DNA of 24,646 nt from Ruminococcaceae bacterium UBA5450 (lineage in GTDB: Bacteria; Bacillota; Clostridia; Oscillospirales; Acutalibacteraceae): NCBI GenBank assembly GCA_002424295.1, contig DIQY01000078.1:1-24646 (forward strand). The letters are read 5' to 3'. The notes below the pieces were generated by a model that had not been told where the DNA came from, made no database searches, and was given only the letters and a program-made list of their open reading frames with translations. Position numbers and translations under genes: made by a program. Shown here in pieces: positions 1-8,251 of the stretch. Numbering within the stretch: the stretch's first letter is position 1; the number at the start of each line of letters is the position of its first letter.

Positions 1-1060
1 TATTCTGATTGATCGAAAGTCCCAACAAAATCCCCTGCTGCTTTCGATCTTCGGGGACCAGCGCAATTCCAAGATCGATGGCGTTACGCGGATTTTTCGG
101 ATTGATTTCTTTTCCCTTCAAAAAAATTTGGCCGGAGGTTTTTTGTACCATGCCGAAAAGTACTTGCGCAAGCTCTGTGCGGCCTGCGCCGATGAGGCCG
201 CCAAATCCAAGAATTTCCCCCTTTTTGACCGAGAACGAAATATTCTGGTCGCCGTTTCCATATAGATTTTTCACTTCAAGTAAGGTTTCGTCCTGAATGC
301 AGTCTTTTCTGGGTGGGAATTTTTCCTGCAGCGTTCTGCCGACCATCAAATTTACTAGTTCGTCAACATTGGTTTCTTTGGTGTTGACGGTTTTTATGTA
401 GTTGCCGTCGCGCAGGACGGTGACGCGGTCGGACAGGCGGAAAATTTCTTCCATCCGGTGAGAGATATAGATAATCGAGACCCCATAACTCTTAAGCGCG
501 TCGATGGTTTTAAAGAGGCTTTCGGTTTCACCGTTGGTAAGCGGGGCCGAAGGTTCATCCATGATGAGCAGCTTTACATCCTGCTGGATGGCCTTTGCGA
601 TCTCTACCATCTGCTGATAGCCTACCGAAAGATTGCGCACGAGGGTGTTGGGGTTAATATGAATGTGGAGACGCTGGAATACTTTTTCGGATTCTTCAAC
701 CATCTTTTTGCGGTCAATCATGATGCCGTTTCGGATAGCGCGGCCGAGAAAAATATTTTCCGCTGCGGAAAGGTCCCCAACCAGATTAAACTCCTGATAG
801 ATGATGGCGATTCCGTTTTGGATTGCAAGCCGGGGGGTCATGGAGTGAAAAGTCTGTCCGCTGGTGATGATTTCTCCGGAATCCGGAATCACAGCGCCGC
901 TGCAGCACTTAATCAGCGTCGATTTTCCAGCGCCGTTTTCTCCGACCAGGGCATGAATTTCGCCTTTTTTGACGTCGAGGGATACGTCGTTCAGAGCGAC
1001 CACGCCGGGATAGGTTTTTTTAATATGATTTAATTGCAGAACATATTCAGAATCTTCCAT
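1..1060 (-). CDS. Sugar ABC transporter ATP-binding protein (RbsA/MglA type), 3' end cut by window edge
   Basis: ATPase that would energise uptake of a monosaccharide or polyol at the inner face of the membrane. I translated it from the minus strand; the ATG is at 1060, preceded by an AGAGGA ribosome site. About 353 residues are visible and the frame is open to the window edge. The first ABC domain shows a Walker A motif GENGAGKST near residues 40-48, signature LSVGYQQ, and Walker B LLIMDEPS. A second domain follows, ending at the window edge with PEDRKQQG and SINQN, typical of the duplicated RbsA/MglA/XylG ATPases. Family members are about 500 residues, so roughly 150 are missing. It follows the binding-protein gene on the same strand, and a permease gene is expected beyond the edge. 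Family is sure; the sugar is unknown. Confidence 0.93.
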   Translation of the reverse strand, partial: MEDSEYVLQLNHIKKTYPGVVALNDVSLDVKKGEIHALVGENGAGKSTLIKCCSGAVIPDSGEIITSGQTFHSMTPRLAIQNGIAIIYQEFNLVGDLSAAENIFLGRAIRNGIMIDRKKMVEESEKVFQRLHIHINPNTLVRNLSVGYQQMVEIAKAIQQDVKLLIMDEPSAPLTNGETESLFKTIDALKSYGVSIIYISHRMEEIFRLSDRVTVLRDGNYIKTVNTKETNVDELVNLMVGRTLQEKFPPRKDCIQDETLLEVKNLYGNGDQNISFSVKKGEILGFGGLIGAGRTELAQVLFGMVQKTSGQIFLKGKEINPKNPRNAIDLGIALVPEDRKQQGILLGLSINQN

Positions 1061-1166
1061 AAAAGCGATCCTCTTTTCTTTGACAAATCATCATCAGTTC
1101 ACGAAAACAATTTTACAGCATTTTTGCGGGAAAATGATAGAAAAATCAAAATTTTGTGATGAAGAA

Positions 1167-1216
1167 TGCCCCCGAAAGACACGTAAAGAGTATAAAAACG
1201 TGTTTTGTGGGGGGCA
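1167..1216 (-). other. Imperfect stem-loop between binding-protein and ATPase genes
   Basis: Arms TGCCCCC..ACACGT (1167-1184) and ACGTGT..GGGGGGCA (1198-1216) can pair with a few mismatches in the middle. It lies in the 270-base gap between the binding-protein gene and the ATPase gene. No clean T-run follows on the minus strand, so it looks more like an mRNA-stabilising or partial-attenuation hairpin than a full terminator. Such hairpins often let the binding protein be made in excess over the ATPase. The rest of the gap shows no convincing gene. Confidence 0.5.
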
Positions 1217-1330
1217 CTCATCTCCATCATCTTGCATCCGGAAAACCGGCCCAACGATCAAATGCGGGCTGGTTCTACCGCTTGTTTTTTCAATGCACTG
1301 AGGAATTTTAGTCCGATGTATCGGCAGATT

Positions 1331-2341
1331 TTATTTTGAATAATACTGCGAAGCATTTTCAGCCGTTACAGGGAAAATATCTCTGTAAACATCGCGGCTG
1401 TCAAAAGTACCGCCCGTGCCGAGCTTTGTGATCAGCTGATAGCAGCTTTCACCGATAACCTTCGGGGTTCCGGTTACCATAACGGACATTCTGTTTGCTT
1501 CACCGTTCAGCATGGCTGCCAGTTCCTGGTCGGTTGCATCCGCTGCAAAAATACCTACATTATCGGCAATTTTGTTGGCGGATTTCAAAGCTTCGTTTGC
1601 GCCAACAGCGCCGCCGCCGCCGATGCAGCAGACAACTTTTACATCGGGATGTGCCTGAAGAATTGTCTCCATAGCGTCTTGACCTTGGGTTGCATTAATA
1701 GCTGGCTGCTGTGCAACTACTTTTGCGTTAGGAGCTTTTTCTTTGAGCGCTGCCAGAATCCCGTTTTCTCTTTCAAGAAGAATTGCGGTCTGAGGATAAT
1801 CCAGCACGGCGACTTCGCATTTGCCGTCGGTGAATTTGTCGTTGATGAATTTGCTGGCCTGCTCGCCGATCATATAACCGAGTTTCTGGTTATCAATGAC
1901 CCAGTTGATATCGGTGTTTTCCATTTCGTTATCCCAGCACATTACTTTAATGCCGGCGTCGCGTGCCTCTTTGCAGACGTTTTCGATCGCGTTCGGGTCA
2001 GAGGGGTTTACCATGATGACGTCGCATTTGCTGCTGATAAAGTTTTCGATCTGCTCAATCTGCTTTGATGAGGTATCTCCGCAGTCGGTGTAGGTCAGGG
2101 TATTTCCGTCTTTATCGGCCATGTCTTTCATGGTGGTACATGCTACGGACCAGACCTGATTGCTAAGACTCTGGACGGTGATACCGATTTTGAGTTTTTT
2201 ACCTGCTGCCTGCGACGTGGATGTTGTTGAAGCAGTACCTGAAGCTGCTTGACTGCTTGCTGTAGAGCTGCTGCCGCAGCCACCCAGCAGGGATGTGATA
2301 AGCAGAGCGCTCATCACGGTTGCTAATAACTTCTTTTTCAA
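1331..2341 (-). CDS. Sugar ABC transporter substrate-binding lipoprotein (ribose-binding-protein-like)
   Basis: Extracytoplasmic receptor for a sugar or polyol, delivering it to the ABC permease. The protein is 336 residues, normal for the periplasmic-binding-protein type 1 (RbsB-like) family. It starts with a lipoprotein signal: MKKK, a hydrophobic stretch, then LLGGC, where the Cys at about residue 22 would be lipidated. A Ser/Thr/Ala-rich linker follows, then the two-lobed domain beginning KKLKIGITVQSLSN. The phrase CDVIMVNPSDPNAIENVCKEA is typical of the hinge region. The start is TTG, set by GGGAGG eight bases upstream; no ATG fits. It sits downstream of the dehydrogenase and upstream of the ATPase in one transcription unit. 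The ligand cannot be read from sequence; the dehydrogenase neighbour suggests a polyol or pentose. Confidence 0.93.
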   Translation of the reverse strand: MKKKLLATVMSALLITSLLGGCGSSSTASSQAASGTASTTSTSQAAGKKLKIGITVQSLSNQVWSVACTTMKDMADKDGNTLTYTDCGDTSSKQIEQIENFISSKCDVIMVNPSDPNAIENVCKEARDAGIKVMCWDNEMENTDINWVIDNQKLGYMIGEQASKFINDKFTDGKCEVAVLDYPQTAILLERENGILAALKEKAPNAKVVAQQPAINATQGQDAMETILQAHPDVKVVCCIGGGGAVGANEALKSANKIADNVGIFAADATDQELAAMLNGEANRMSVMVTGTPKVIGESCYQLITKLGTGGTFDSRDVYRDIFPVTAENASQYYSK

Positions 2342-2368
2342 TGTGATTTCCTCCCACTTATAATTTTT

Positions 2369-2395
2369 AAAATAATCTGCTCATCAGATTATTTT
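2369..2395 (-). other. Perfect 11-bp stem-loop overlapping the dehydrogenase stop codon
   Basis: AAAATAATCTG (2369-2379) and CAGATTATTTT (2385-2395) are exact inverted repeats around a 5-base loop that contains part of the stop codon. It lies just before the binding-protein ribosome site. There is no separate T-run, so I read it as an intra-operon processing or stabilising hairpin, or a weak terminator. Confidence 0.55.
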
Positions 2396-3430
2396 AATGA
2401 CTGATTTTACAACGGTATCCTTATTGTGAACACTCTCATCCATGGCTCTTTGAATATCATCAAAGTCATAGACATTGGTAACAACGCCTTTCAGATTTAC
2501 TTTTCCGCTGGAAACAGCATCGATTGCAACAGGATAGATATGTCTATAGCGGAAGACTGTTTTAAAGGTGAGCTCTTTATCAAGTGCCATGCTCATGGGC
2601 AGGGTGATTTCTCCGCTCTTGCTATAGCCTACAAATACGATCGTGCTTCCCTTTTTGGCAACCTTGATCGCTTGGCGGGATGTAATTTCGGTTCCAGCTG
2701 TTTCAATCGAAAGATCGATGCCTTTCTGATGCGTCAGTTCCATAATCTTTTGAACGGCGTCTTCGTCTTTTCCATTGATGACTTCGGTTGCGCCCAATTC
2801 TTTGGCTTTATTGAGGCGGTTCTGCATCACGTCGACTACATAGACGGTGGAGACCCCCATGGCCTTTAAAGCCATCATGGACATCAGCCCAATGCAGCCT
2901 GCACCGAATACCGTTGCGGTCTGACCCAGATGGGCATTGCCCTGTCTTGCCGCATGGAACCCGACGGAGAGCGGCTCAATCAAAGCCCCTTCCATGGTAT
3001 CCATGTTGTCCGGCAGCTTAAAGCACAGATCTGCTTCGTGGGCAACATACTGCTGAAAAACGCCGTTTACGGGCGGGGTGGCAAAAAAGATCACATCGGG
3101 GCAAAGATTGTACCGGCCAGTTTTGCAGAATTCGCAGTGCCCGCAGGTCTTTCCGGGTTCCAAAGCCACCCGGTCCCCAACTTTTAGATTCGTAACATCT
3201 TTCCCTACTGCAACAACCGTGCCGCCAGCTTCATGCCCTAAAACATAAGGCGGCTTTACAATATAATCGCCGATTCTTCCAAATTCGTAATAATGAAGAT
3301 CAGAACCGCACACGCCCACATACTCCACTTTGACAAGAGCTTCGTCATCTTTGGGCTGCGGGACATTTTGCAATTCAAATCCCATTTTTTCGATGTCCAG
3401 CATAACGGCAACTTTCATCTTTTTATTCAT
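2384..3430 (-). CDS. Zinc-dependent polyol/alcohol dehydrogenase (sorbitol/xylitol dehydrogenase-like)
   Basis: Medium-chain dehydrogenase that would oxidise a polyol or secondary alcohol to a ketose with NAD. The start at 3430 (MNKKMK) has AAGGAG at the right distance. An upstream in-frame ATG at 3502 lies before the predicted transcription start (about 3487) and is rejected. This gives 348 residues, normal for the family. Catalytic zinc ligands are Cys41 (GVCGSD) and His66-Glu67 (GHE). The structural zinc set is Cys96, 99, 102 and 110 (CGHCEFCKTGRYNLC). The Rossmann motif GAGCIG is at 176-181, with Asp200 ending the next strand, which favours NAD over NADP. It is first in the operon with a sugar ABC transporter and divergent from a ROK regulator, which fits polyol catabolism. 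Threonine or butanediol dehydrogenase are less likely alternatives. Confidence 0.88.
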   Translation of the reverse strand: MNKKMKVAVMLDIEKMGFELQNVPQPKDDEALVKVEYVGVCGSDLHYYEFGRIGDYIVKPPYVLGHEAGGTVVAVGKDVTNLKVGDRVALEPGKTCGHCEFCKTGRYNLCPDVIFFATPPVNGVFQQYVAHEADLCFKLPDNMDTMEGALIEPLSVGFHAARQGNAHLGQTATVFGAGCIGLMSMMALKAMGVSTVYVVDVMQNRLNKAKELGATEVINGKDEDAVQKIMELTHQKGIDLSIETAGTEITSRQAIKVAKKGSTIVFVGYSKSGEITLPMSMALDKELTFKTVFRYRHIYPVAIDAVSSGKVNLKGVVTNVYDFDDIQRAMDESVHNKDTVVKSVIKII

Positions 3431-3493
3431 AAAATCACTCCTTTTTTCAAGAAAATTAAAGACTTTAATAAAAAGATTTAATAATCTATTAGC

Positions 3494-3522
3494 AGAATAC
3501 ATCTACAAAATCATTTTGTCAA
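3494..3522 (-). promoter_or_regulatory. Sigma-A promoter of the dehydrogenase-ABC operon
   Basis: On the minus strand a perfect -35 box TTGACA (3517-3522) is followed after exactly 17 bases by TATTCT (3494-3499) as -10. Transcription would start near 3487, leaving a leader of about 55 bases before the ATG at 3430. Confidence 0.72.
3505..3519. promoter_or_regulatory. Palindromic operator inside the dehydrogenase promoter
   Basis: ACAAAAT-C-ATTTTGT is a perfect 7-bp inverted repeat around one base. It fills the spacer between the -35 and -10 boxes and overlaps the -35 end. A repressor bound here would block RNA polymerase. The divergent ROK regulator is the obvious candidate. A single matching half-site ACAAAAT recurs at 3682-3688. 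Confidence 0.5.
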
Positions 3523-3821
3523 CATCAATTTTATTAGGGAAAACGACCAATTATTTCAAATAAATTGTTCAAAATGAAAATTAATTATGAAAACAGCTTT
3601 TGAAAACAAAAAATCATGTGGTTTTTAGAAAAAAAGATGTTTATCTTCACTGAACAATCCGAAATTTTTTATTCCATTTCTACAAAATTAGAATAATCAA
3701 ATTCTAAGATTGTATTTTTTCAAAATATAGAATACAATAATTTTATTAAATGGTTTTATAAAACGGTTAATTAAATGGCGAAACTTTTATTGCTATAAAA
3801 AAGAGAGCTGAATTTTGTAAG
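3523..3821. promoter_or_regulatory. AT-rich divergent intergenic region with operator-like inverted repeats
   Basis: No gene is visible here. Three inverted repeats stand out: TTAGAAT-N6-ATTCTAA (3688-3707), TTGTATT-N14-AATACAA (3710-3737), and the perfect palindrome GTTTTATAAAAC (3753-3764). Base composition is very AT-rich, so some of these could be chance. Their position just upstream of the ROK gene fits autoregulation by that protein. A possible promoter for the ROK gene is listed separately. Confidence 0.4.
3771..3799 (+). promoter_or_regulatory. Possible extended -10 promoter of the ROK regulator gene
   Basis: TGCTATAAA (3791-3799) is an extended -10 element; TTAAAT (3771-3776) is a weak -35 at 17-bp spacing. 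The start would fall near 3806, very close to the ribosome site. An alternative -10 TATAAA at 3757-3762, inside the palindrome at 3753-3764, would give a longer leader. I cannot decide between them. Confidence 0.35.
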
Positions 3822-4952
3822 ATGGAAAAATCACCAAAGGAAGTTCAAACAAAGCGAAAGAATAAAATTAAAATTGTCCATTATATCTATCGGCGCGGCC
3901 ACGCTTCGAAGGTGGATATTGCAAATGATTTGGGGCTCAGTATGCCTACGGTTCTTCAGAATATCAAAGAGCTGAGCGATGCAGGCGTCGTGGAAGAAGT
4001 AGGAAATTATCAATCCACCGGCGGAAGAAAGGCAAAGGCGCTGTCGATTGTTGCCAATATTTGTTATGCAGTGGGGGTGGATATTACAGCCAATCATCTG
4101 GGGTTTGTAATGATTGATGCAAAGGGCACCATACTGTCGAATACCCGGCAGAGGATGCGGTATGAAGATACATTTTCCTATTATCAAGAGATTTCCGAGA
4201 GAATTCAAACCTTTATCGATGACACGCTTGAGGACCCAAAAGAGCGCGAAAAGATCGCGGGAATCGGTGTTTCCATTCCTGGCATCATCGATAAAGCGAA
4301 TCATATTCTTTTAAAATCGCACGCGCTGAATGTTTCTAATATCAGCCTTTTAAAGATGAGCCAGTTTCTCCCCTATAAAGTTGTCTTTGATAACGATGCA
4401 AATTGCGCGGCCTATACCGAGATTTCTGATCCTAATAAAAATGTGATTTATCTTTCTCTCAATAATACCGTCGGAGGTGCCATCAGCTATAACGGAAAAT
4501 TATATGAGGGCGATCATTTAAAAAGCGGAGAGTTTGGACATATTATCATTGTTCCAAACGGCGAAAGATGTTACTGCGGAAAAAAAGGATGCGTCGACTG
4601 TTATTGTTCGGCCTTGCGCCTTTCTTCTCATACGGGCGGCAATCTGGAAAAATATTTTATCGAGCTAAAAAACGGCAACCACGATTTTGAAAAAATCTGG
4701 AACGATTATCTTTATATGCTCGCTTTGACCGTATCCAATCTGCGGATGGCCTTTGACTGCGATATCATTATTGGCGGCTATGTAGGCGGGTATCTTAAAG
4801 ACTATCTCATCGATCTTAGTAAACTTGTGATGCAGATGAATAAATTTGATTTTGATACCTCTTATCTGCGGTGCAGTAAATATCATATGGAAGCTTCTGC
4901 ATATGGCATTGCCATGTGGCTGATTCAGAAGTTTTACGATACCATCGGATAA
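3822..4952 (+). CDS. ROK-family transcriptional regulator (XylR/NagC-like)
   Basis: Sugar-responsive DNA-binding repressor, 376 residues, normal for the family. An N-terminal winged helix (about residues 14-65; SKVDIANDLGLSMPTVLQNI) precedes a sugar-kinase-like ROK domain. The kinase phosphate loop DxGxT is degenerate (VDITANHLG, 86-94), as in regulators that bind sugar without strong kinase activity. The family Asp (NDANC, 191-195) is present. The zinc site is GEFGH with His240, then CYCGKKGC giving Cys250, Cys252 and Cys257. The usual Glu after GC is Asp here. The ATG at 3822 has only a weak GAGAG ribosome site. It is divergent from the dehydrogenase-ABC operon, which it most likely represses until its sugar is present. 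Confidence 0.9.
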   Translation: MEKSPKEVQTKRKNKIKIVHYIYRRGHASKVDIANDLGLSMPTVLQNIKELSDAGVVEEVGNYQSTGGRKAKALSIVANICYAVGVDITANHLGFVMIDAKGTILSNTRQRMRYEDTFSYYQEISERIQTFIDDTLEDPKEREKIAGIGVSIPGIIDKANHILLKSHALNVSNISLLKMSQFLPYKVVFDNDANCAAYTEISDPNKNVIYLSLNNTVGGAISYNGKLYEGDHLKSGEFGHIIIVPNGERCYCGKKGCVDCYCSALRLSSHTGGNLEKYFIELKNGNHDFEKIWNDYLYMLALTVSNLRMAFDCDIIIGGYVGGYLKDYLIDLSKLVMQMNKFDFDTSYLRCSKYHMEASAYGIAMWLIQKFYDTIG

Positions 4953-4968
4953 AAAACAGTGCAGCATC

Positions 4969-5013
4969 AAAAAATGGACGGCACATGAGTAAAACATGTG
5001 CTGTCCATTTTTT
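4969..5013. terminator. Bidirectional terminator between the ROK gene and the BTAD-like regulator
   Basis: A 19-bp stem (4969-4987 with 4995-5013, one G-T pair) has a 7-base loop, an A6 run on the left arm and a T6 run on the right. It sits between two convergent genes and should stop transcription from both sides. Confidence 0.92.
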
Positions 5014-5022
5014 CTGAGAAGT

Positions 5023-8000
5023 TTATTCCGTCATAAAATGCTTATTTTTGCTATAGAGCTCCGATGCGTGAAAATGCTGCTGATCCGTGATGCCATCACG
5101 CAGACTTTTTGATAAAAGCTGTGCTTCCGCTACATCCGGAATTCCCGAGAGCAGCCGGAGTCCCTGGCGCGCATAGCTGGCAGAAGAAAAAGTCAGTAAA
5201 GTTTCCAATTCCCGATTATGCTGCTGGGTGCGTTCCAGATACTGGCGGATAGCCATGCTGACAAAACAGAGGATAGCACCCTCTAAAGGAGACTGCAGAC
5301 GGATGTTGCTTTTTTGCGCGTCTTTGAGACTATTGATGGCAGCTTCAAAATTTCCGTCCTGTATCTGATAATAGGCGGTAAAAGCGGCCGCTGCGGTACA
5401 GCCCCAAAGTTCTCCGGTAAGCTGAGACAGTTCATATCCGCGCAGAAACAGCTGCTGTGCCCGCAGATGATCTTCCATAAAGAAAGTGGTTCGCCCGTAA
5501 TGAATATAAACCCAAACAGCTCCTGGCCACGGGCCTTTTTCGGAACCATCCAGCGTATCCAATGCTTTTTTAAAATAGGAGCAGGCATTTGCATAGTCCT
5601 GCCGTTGGCGGAACAGTCTTCCGCAGGCGCTGTTTGCTGCGGCAAGTTGAATTCGCGCCGCAGTGGAGGGAAGCTGCTTTTCAAGCTTTTCAATGGCCTC
5701 TAGAAAATAGTATCCGCTTTTATCGTAGTCGCCGCGCAGACAGAAGCAGGCGCCCCGCAGACGCTGAAATTGTGCGGAAAGCACGGGGTCTCCGCTTTTT
5801 TGAAGGAGGCGCGTTCCTGCAGCGGTATAGCGTTCCGCAAGGCTGAGCGATTGCCGGTAAAGAGCACAGGAGGCCAGTAAGTAGCAGGCGCGAATCATTA
5901 CGTTATGGCTTCGGTCTTCACTGCCTGCGGCACTGAGAGTTCCCAATACCGTGCTTCCTTTTTCAAAATCCCCATGAAATAAAAGCAGCCGTCCGCGGAT
6001 AAGAATCAGCTGGTTCTCCAAAGCCGGCAGAGCGCTTGCTTCTTGTACAGACTGCTGAAGATCAGAGAGCTCCTGTTCGCACTGTAAAAGTTCTTCCTGA
6101 AGCTTTTCCGAGGGGACAAACGAAATCTTTTCGCAGGGAACGCAGGGAAAGGGCTCACAGCTGCGTGTGCTTTCCAAATCGAGGGCGTGAATCCGGCAGC
6201 TTAGAGAGCGAATGGAATCGCCGCCCAAATAGAAATGCCGTGCTGCACGGCGGCAGATATTGCTTTGCACCGGCAGTCCATCTCCGGTAAAAAGCTGTGC
6301 AATTCGCAGATGCAGGGGACTGTGCTGAAAATAGTTGAGCCGGTCATAGACCAATTTCCGGATGCGTTCATGAAAAAACCGATAGGTAATTTCACTGCCG
6401 TCCCGGTATTCTTCGATCAGATGGCGACGCAGCAGCTCTTCCAATCCGGAAGAAAGGGCGGCCTCGTTGCCGTTGAGAAGTTCCAGCAAAATTTCGCAGG
6501 GAGCATCCTGCTGAAAAACAGAGATGAGCTCGGCAATGTGAATGGTGTTTTCGTCCAGCCCAGATAGACATTCCATTAGAATATCGTCAAGGCTGTTAAG
6601 CGTCTCTTTGGTGCTGCCATTGCGGAGAAAAGCGCGGGTCAGTTCCATCAAAAGAGAAAAATTTCCGCCGGTTTCATCATAAAAACAGCTTTGCAGCTGC
6701 AGAGCGGCTTCTTTGCCGAGCTCATTTTGGATGAGCATATTGGTTTGTTCCCGTGTGAGAGGCAGAAGCGAATGCTCCTGCAGAAGATTATCCGCAGTGT
6801 CGCACTGCAGGGATTTTTGTAGAGAGGGGCTTCCGCCGCCGCTGCAGGTTAAAATCATCATCAGGCCGCCGGTCCCGAGATGCCGCATAACGGTATCCAT
6901 CAGCGAAAGACTGTCTGGATCCATCCACTGCAGATTTTCGAGAATCAAAAGAATTTTGTGCCGCCTGGTAAGCATCCCCAGCATAATCATCAGGCTGTCT
7001 CTCAGGGGCTCATCCAATTTTCGGAGCAGACGCGTAGCCCCTGCTTCTCCGCCTTCGCGAAAAACCGAAAAGGCTTGGCCAAGCCGGGCCCTTATTGGCC
7101 CTGAAAGAGAGAGGTTTTCCCGCTGAATCAGTTCTGCAAGAGGAAGCATTACACGGTCCCAAGGGGCAAGCGGCATCAGCTTTTCGGATTGCAGGCAAGC
7201 ACAGCGGATCACAAGAAAAGAAGATAAATCAATACTCTGCAGCAGATAATCGATCATTTCTCCTTTTCCGGAGCCTACATCTCCCATCAAAAGCTGAGAA
7301 CAGTGGCGGGCAGCCTCTAAGCGAAAAGAATCCAGCGCAGCCCGCAATTGAGCGTAAATGTTTTCGCGCCCCACCAGAACAGGCGCAGAAGAGGAATGTT
7401 CAGGGAGAAGCGTGGTATCGTTCCATTCATTCATGATCTCATAATAAAGGACGGTAGTCGTTTCCATGGGTTCGGTGCCCAATTCCTCTGAAAGACGCTT
7501 CTTTAAATCCTGATAGATCTGGGTAGCGCGCACATATTGCTTTTCCTGTCTCTGAAGTTCCATGAGAAAAGCGCACATGGTTTCGTCGAGGGGTTCTTCC
7601 CGCAGAAATTCTTCTGCCCAGCAGATCGCTTGCTTACGGTTGCCGCATTTTAGGCAAGCCTGCGCCTGATCCGAAATTTTATGCAGATATTGTTCGTGCA
7701 GTTTATCACGGGTGCGGCTGAGCCATTCTTCATAGGAAAAGGCGTGCTTTACGGAAAAGCCCTGCAAAAAAGGCCCTGCATAAGCGGAAAAATCACCATC
7801 CTGTATAAAGCGGTCATAATCGCAGGTGTATTCCCAATCTGGGTTGATAATGACAAGCGATTTCTGGGGAGAGATCAAAAAATCACCCCCCAGAACTTTT
7901 TTCAGAGTATAAAGCGCATTGCGCAGATTTTTAAGTCCCGTAACATCATCGTAGCTTTCCCAAAGAAGAGCAATCAGCTCTTGTCTAGTGGCGCTGTGCT

Positions 8001-8106
8001 GCACAAGCATATAGTAAAGCAGTGCTTCCGCCCGCCGATATGGGAACGTGAGCAGCTGACCGTTCAATTCTACAGAAGGGCTTTTTAAAAGAGTGGCTTT
8101 CAGCAT
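5023..8106 (-). CDS. Large SARP/BTAD-like regulator with AAA ATPase and TPR regions
   Basis: Likely transcriptional activator of 1027 residues. Residues 1-95 resemble an OmpR-like winged helix (RRAEALLYYMLVQ, RQELIALLW, LRNALYTLKKVLG). Residues 95-245 match the bacterial transcriptional activator domain found in SARP and AfsR-like proteins. An ATPase module follows, with GDVGSGKG at 275-282 and a Walker B-like ILLILENLQWMD near 385-396. About 630-1000 is helical, TPR-like sequence. The Walker A position normally Ser/Thr is Gly282, and the Walker B acidic residue is Glu, so ATP use may be altered. The ATG at 8106 follows GGGGGG. It is divergent from ftcD copy 1, with facing promoters, so that gene is the most likely target. 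The inducing signal is unknown. Confidence 0.82.
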   Translation of the reverse strand: MLKATLLKSPSVELNGQLLTFPYRRAEALLYYMLVQHSATRQELIALLWESYDDVTGLKNLRNALYTLKKVLGGDFLISPQKSLVIINPDWEYTCDYDRFIQDGDFSAYAGPFLQGFSVKHAFSYEEWLSRTRDKLHEQYLHKISDQAQACLKCGNRKQAICWAEEFLREEPLDETMCAFLMELQRQEKQYVRATQIYQDLKKRLSEELGTEPMETTTVLYYEIMNEWNDTTLLPEHSSSAPVLVGRENIYAQLRAALDSFRLEAARHCSQLLMGDVGSGKGEMIDYLLQSIDLSSFLVIRCACLQSEKLMPLAPWDRVMLPLAELIQRENLSLSGPIRARLGQAFSVFREGGEAGATRLLRKLDEPLRDSLMIMLGMLTRRHKILLILENLQWMDPDSLSLMDTVMRHLGTGGLMMILTCSGGGSPSLQKSLQCDTADNLLQEHSLLPLTREQTNMLIQNELGKEAALQLQSCFYDETGGNFSLLMELTRAFLRNGSTKETLNSLDDILMECLSGLDENTIHIAELISVFQQDAPCEILLELLNGNEAALSSGLEELLRRHLIEEYRDGSEITYRFFHERIRKLVYDRLNYFQHSPLHLRIAQLFTGDGLPVQSNICRRAARHFYLGGDSIRSLSCRIHALDLESTRSCEPFPCVPCEKISFVPSEKLQEELLQCEQELSDLQQSVQEASALPALENQLILIRGRLLLFHGDFEKGSTVLGTLSAAGSEDRSHNVMIRACYLLASCALYRQSLSLAERYTAAGTRLLQKSGDPVLSAQFQRLRGACFCLRGDYDKSGYYFLEAIEKLEKQLPSTAARIQLAAANSACGRLFRQRQDYANACSYFKKALDTLDGSEKGPWPGAVWVYIHYGRTTFFMEDHLRAQQLFLRGYELSQLTGELWGCTAAAAFTAYYQIQDGNFEAAINSLKDAQKSNIRLQSPLEGAILCFVSMAIRQYLERTQQHNRELETLLTFSSASYARQGLRLLSGIPDVAEAQLLSKSLRDGITDQQHFHASELYSKNKHFMTE

Positions 8107-8135
8107 ATGGATCCCCCCTATTTATTCTTAATATC

Positions 8136-8164
8136 AGTATAATAAATTAAAAACTTTTGAGCAA
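8136..8164 (-). promoter_or_regulatory. Promoter of the BTAD-like regulator gene
   Basis: Minus-strand TTGCTC (8159-8164) and TATACT (8136-8141) are separated by 17 bases. The -10 is strong and the -35 is partial. It lies back to back with the ftcD promoter, with only 18 bases between the two -35 boxes. Confidence 0.6.
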
Positions 8165-8182
8165 TAAAAGATTTTGTTTTTG

Positions 8183-8212
8183 TTGCAGAGAAGGGGGCCT
8201 TGCCTATATAAT
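8183..8212 (+). promoter_or_regulatory. Promoter of ftcD copy 1
   Basis: TTGCAG (8183-8188) and a perfect TATAAT (8207-8212) are 18 bases apart. The start would be near 8219. A T/G-rich near-repeat (TTTTGTT then TTTGTTG, about 8172-8186) overlaps the -35 region. This is where a SARP-like protein, which typically binds direct repeats, might sit, but the match is weak. Confidence 0.65.
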
Positions 8213-8251
8213 AGACGCTGTGGAAGATTATCGGAGAGGAGTGCATTTTGA

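Noticed and set aside
1080..1301. A 73-codon plus-strand ORF in the gap before the binding-protein gene
   Set aside because: No ribosome site, no recognisable product, and it is antisense to a hairpin-bearing operon gap.
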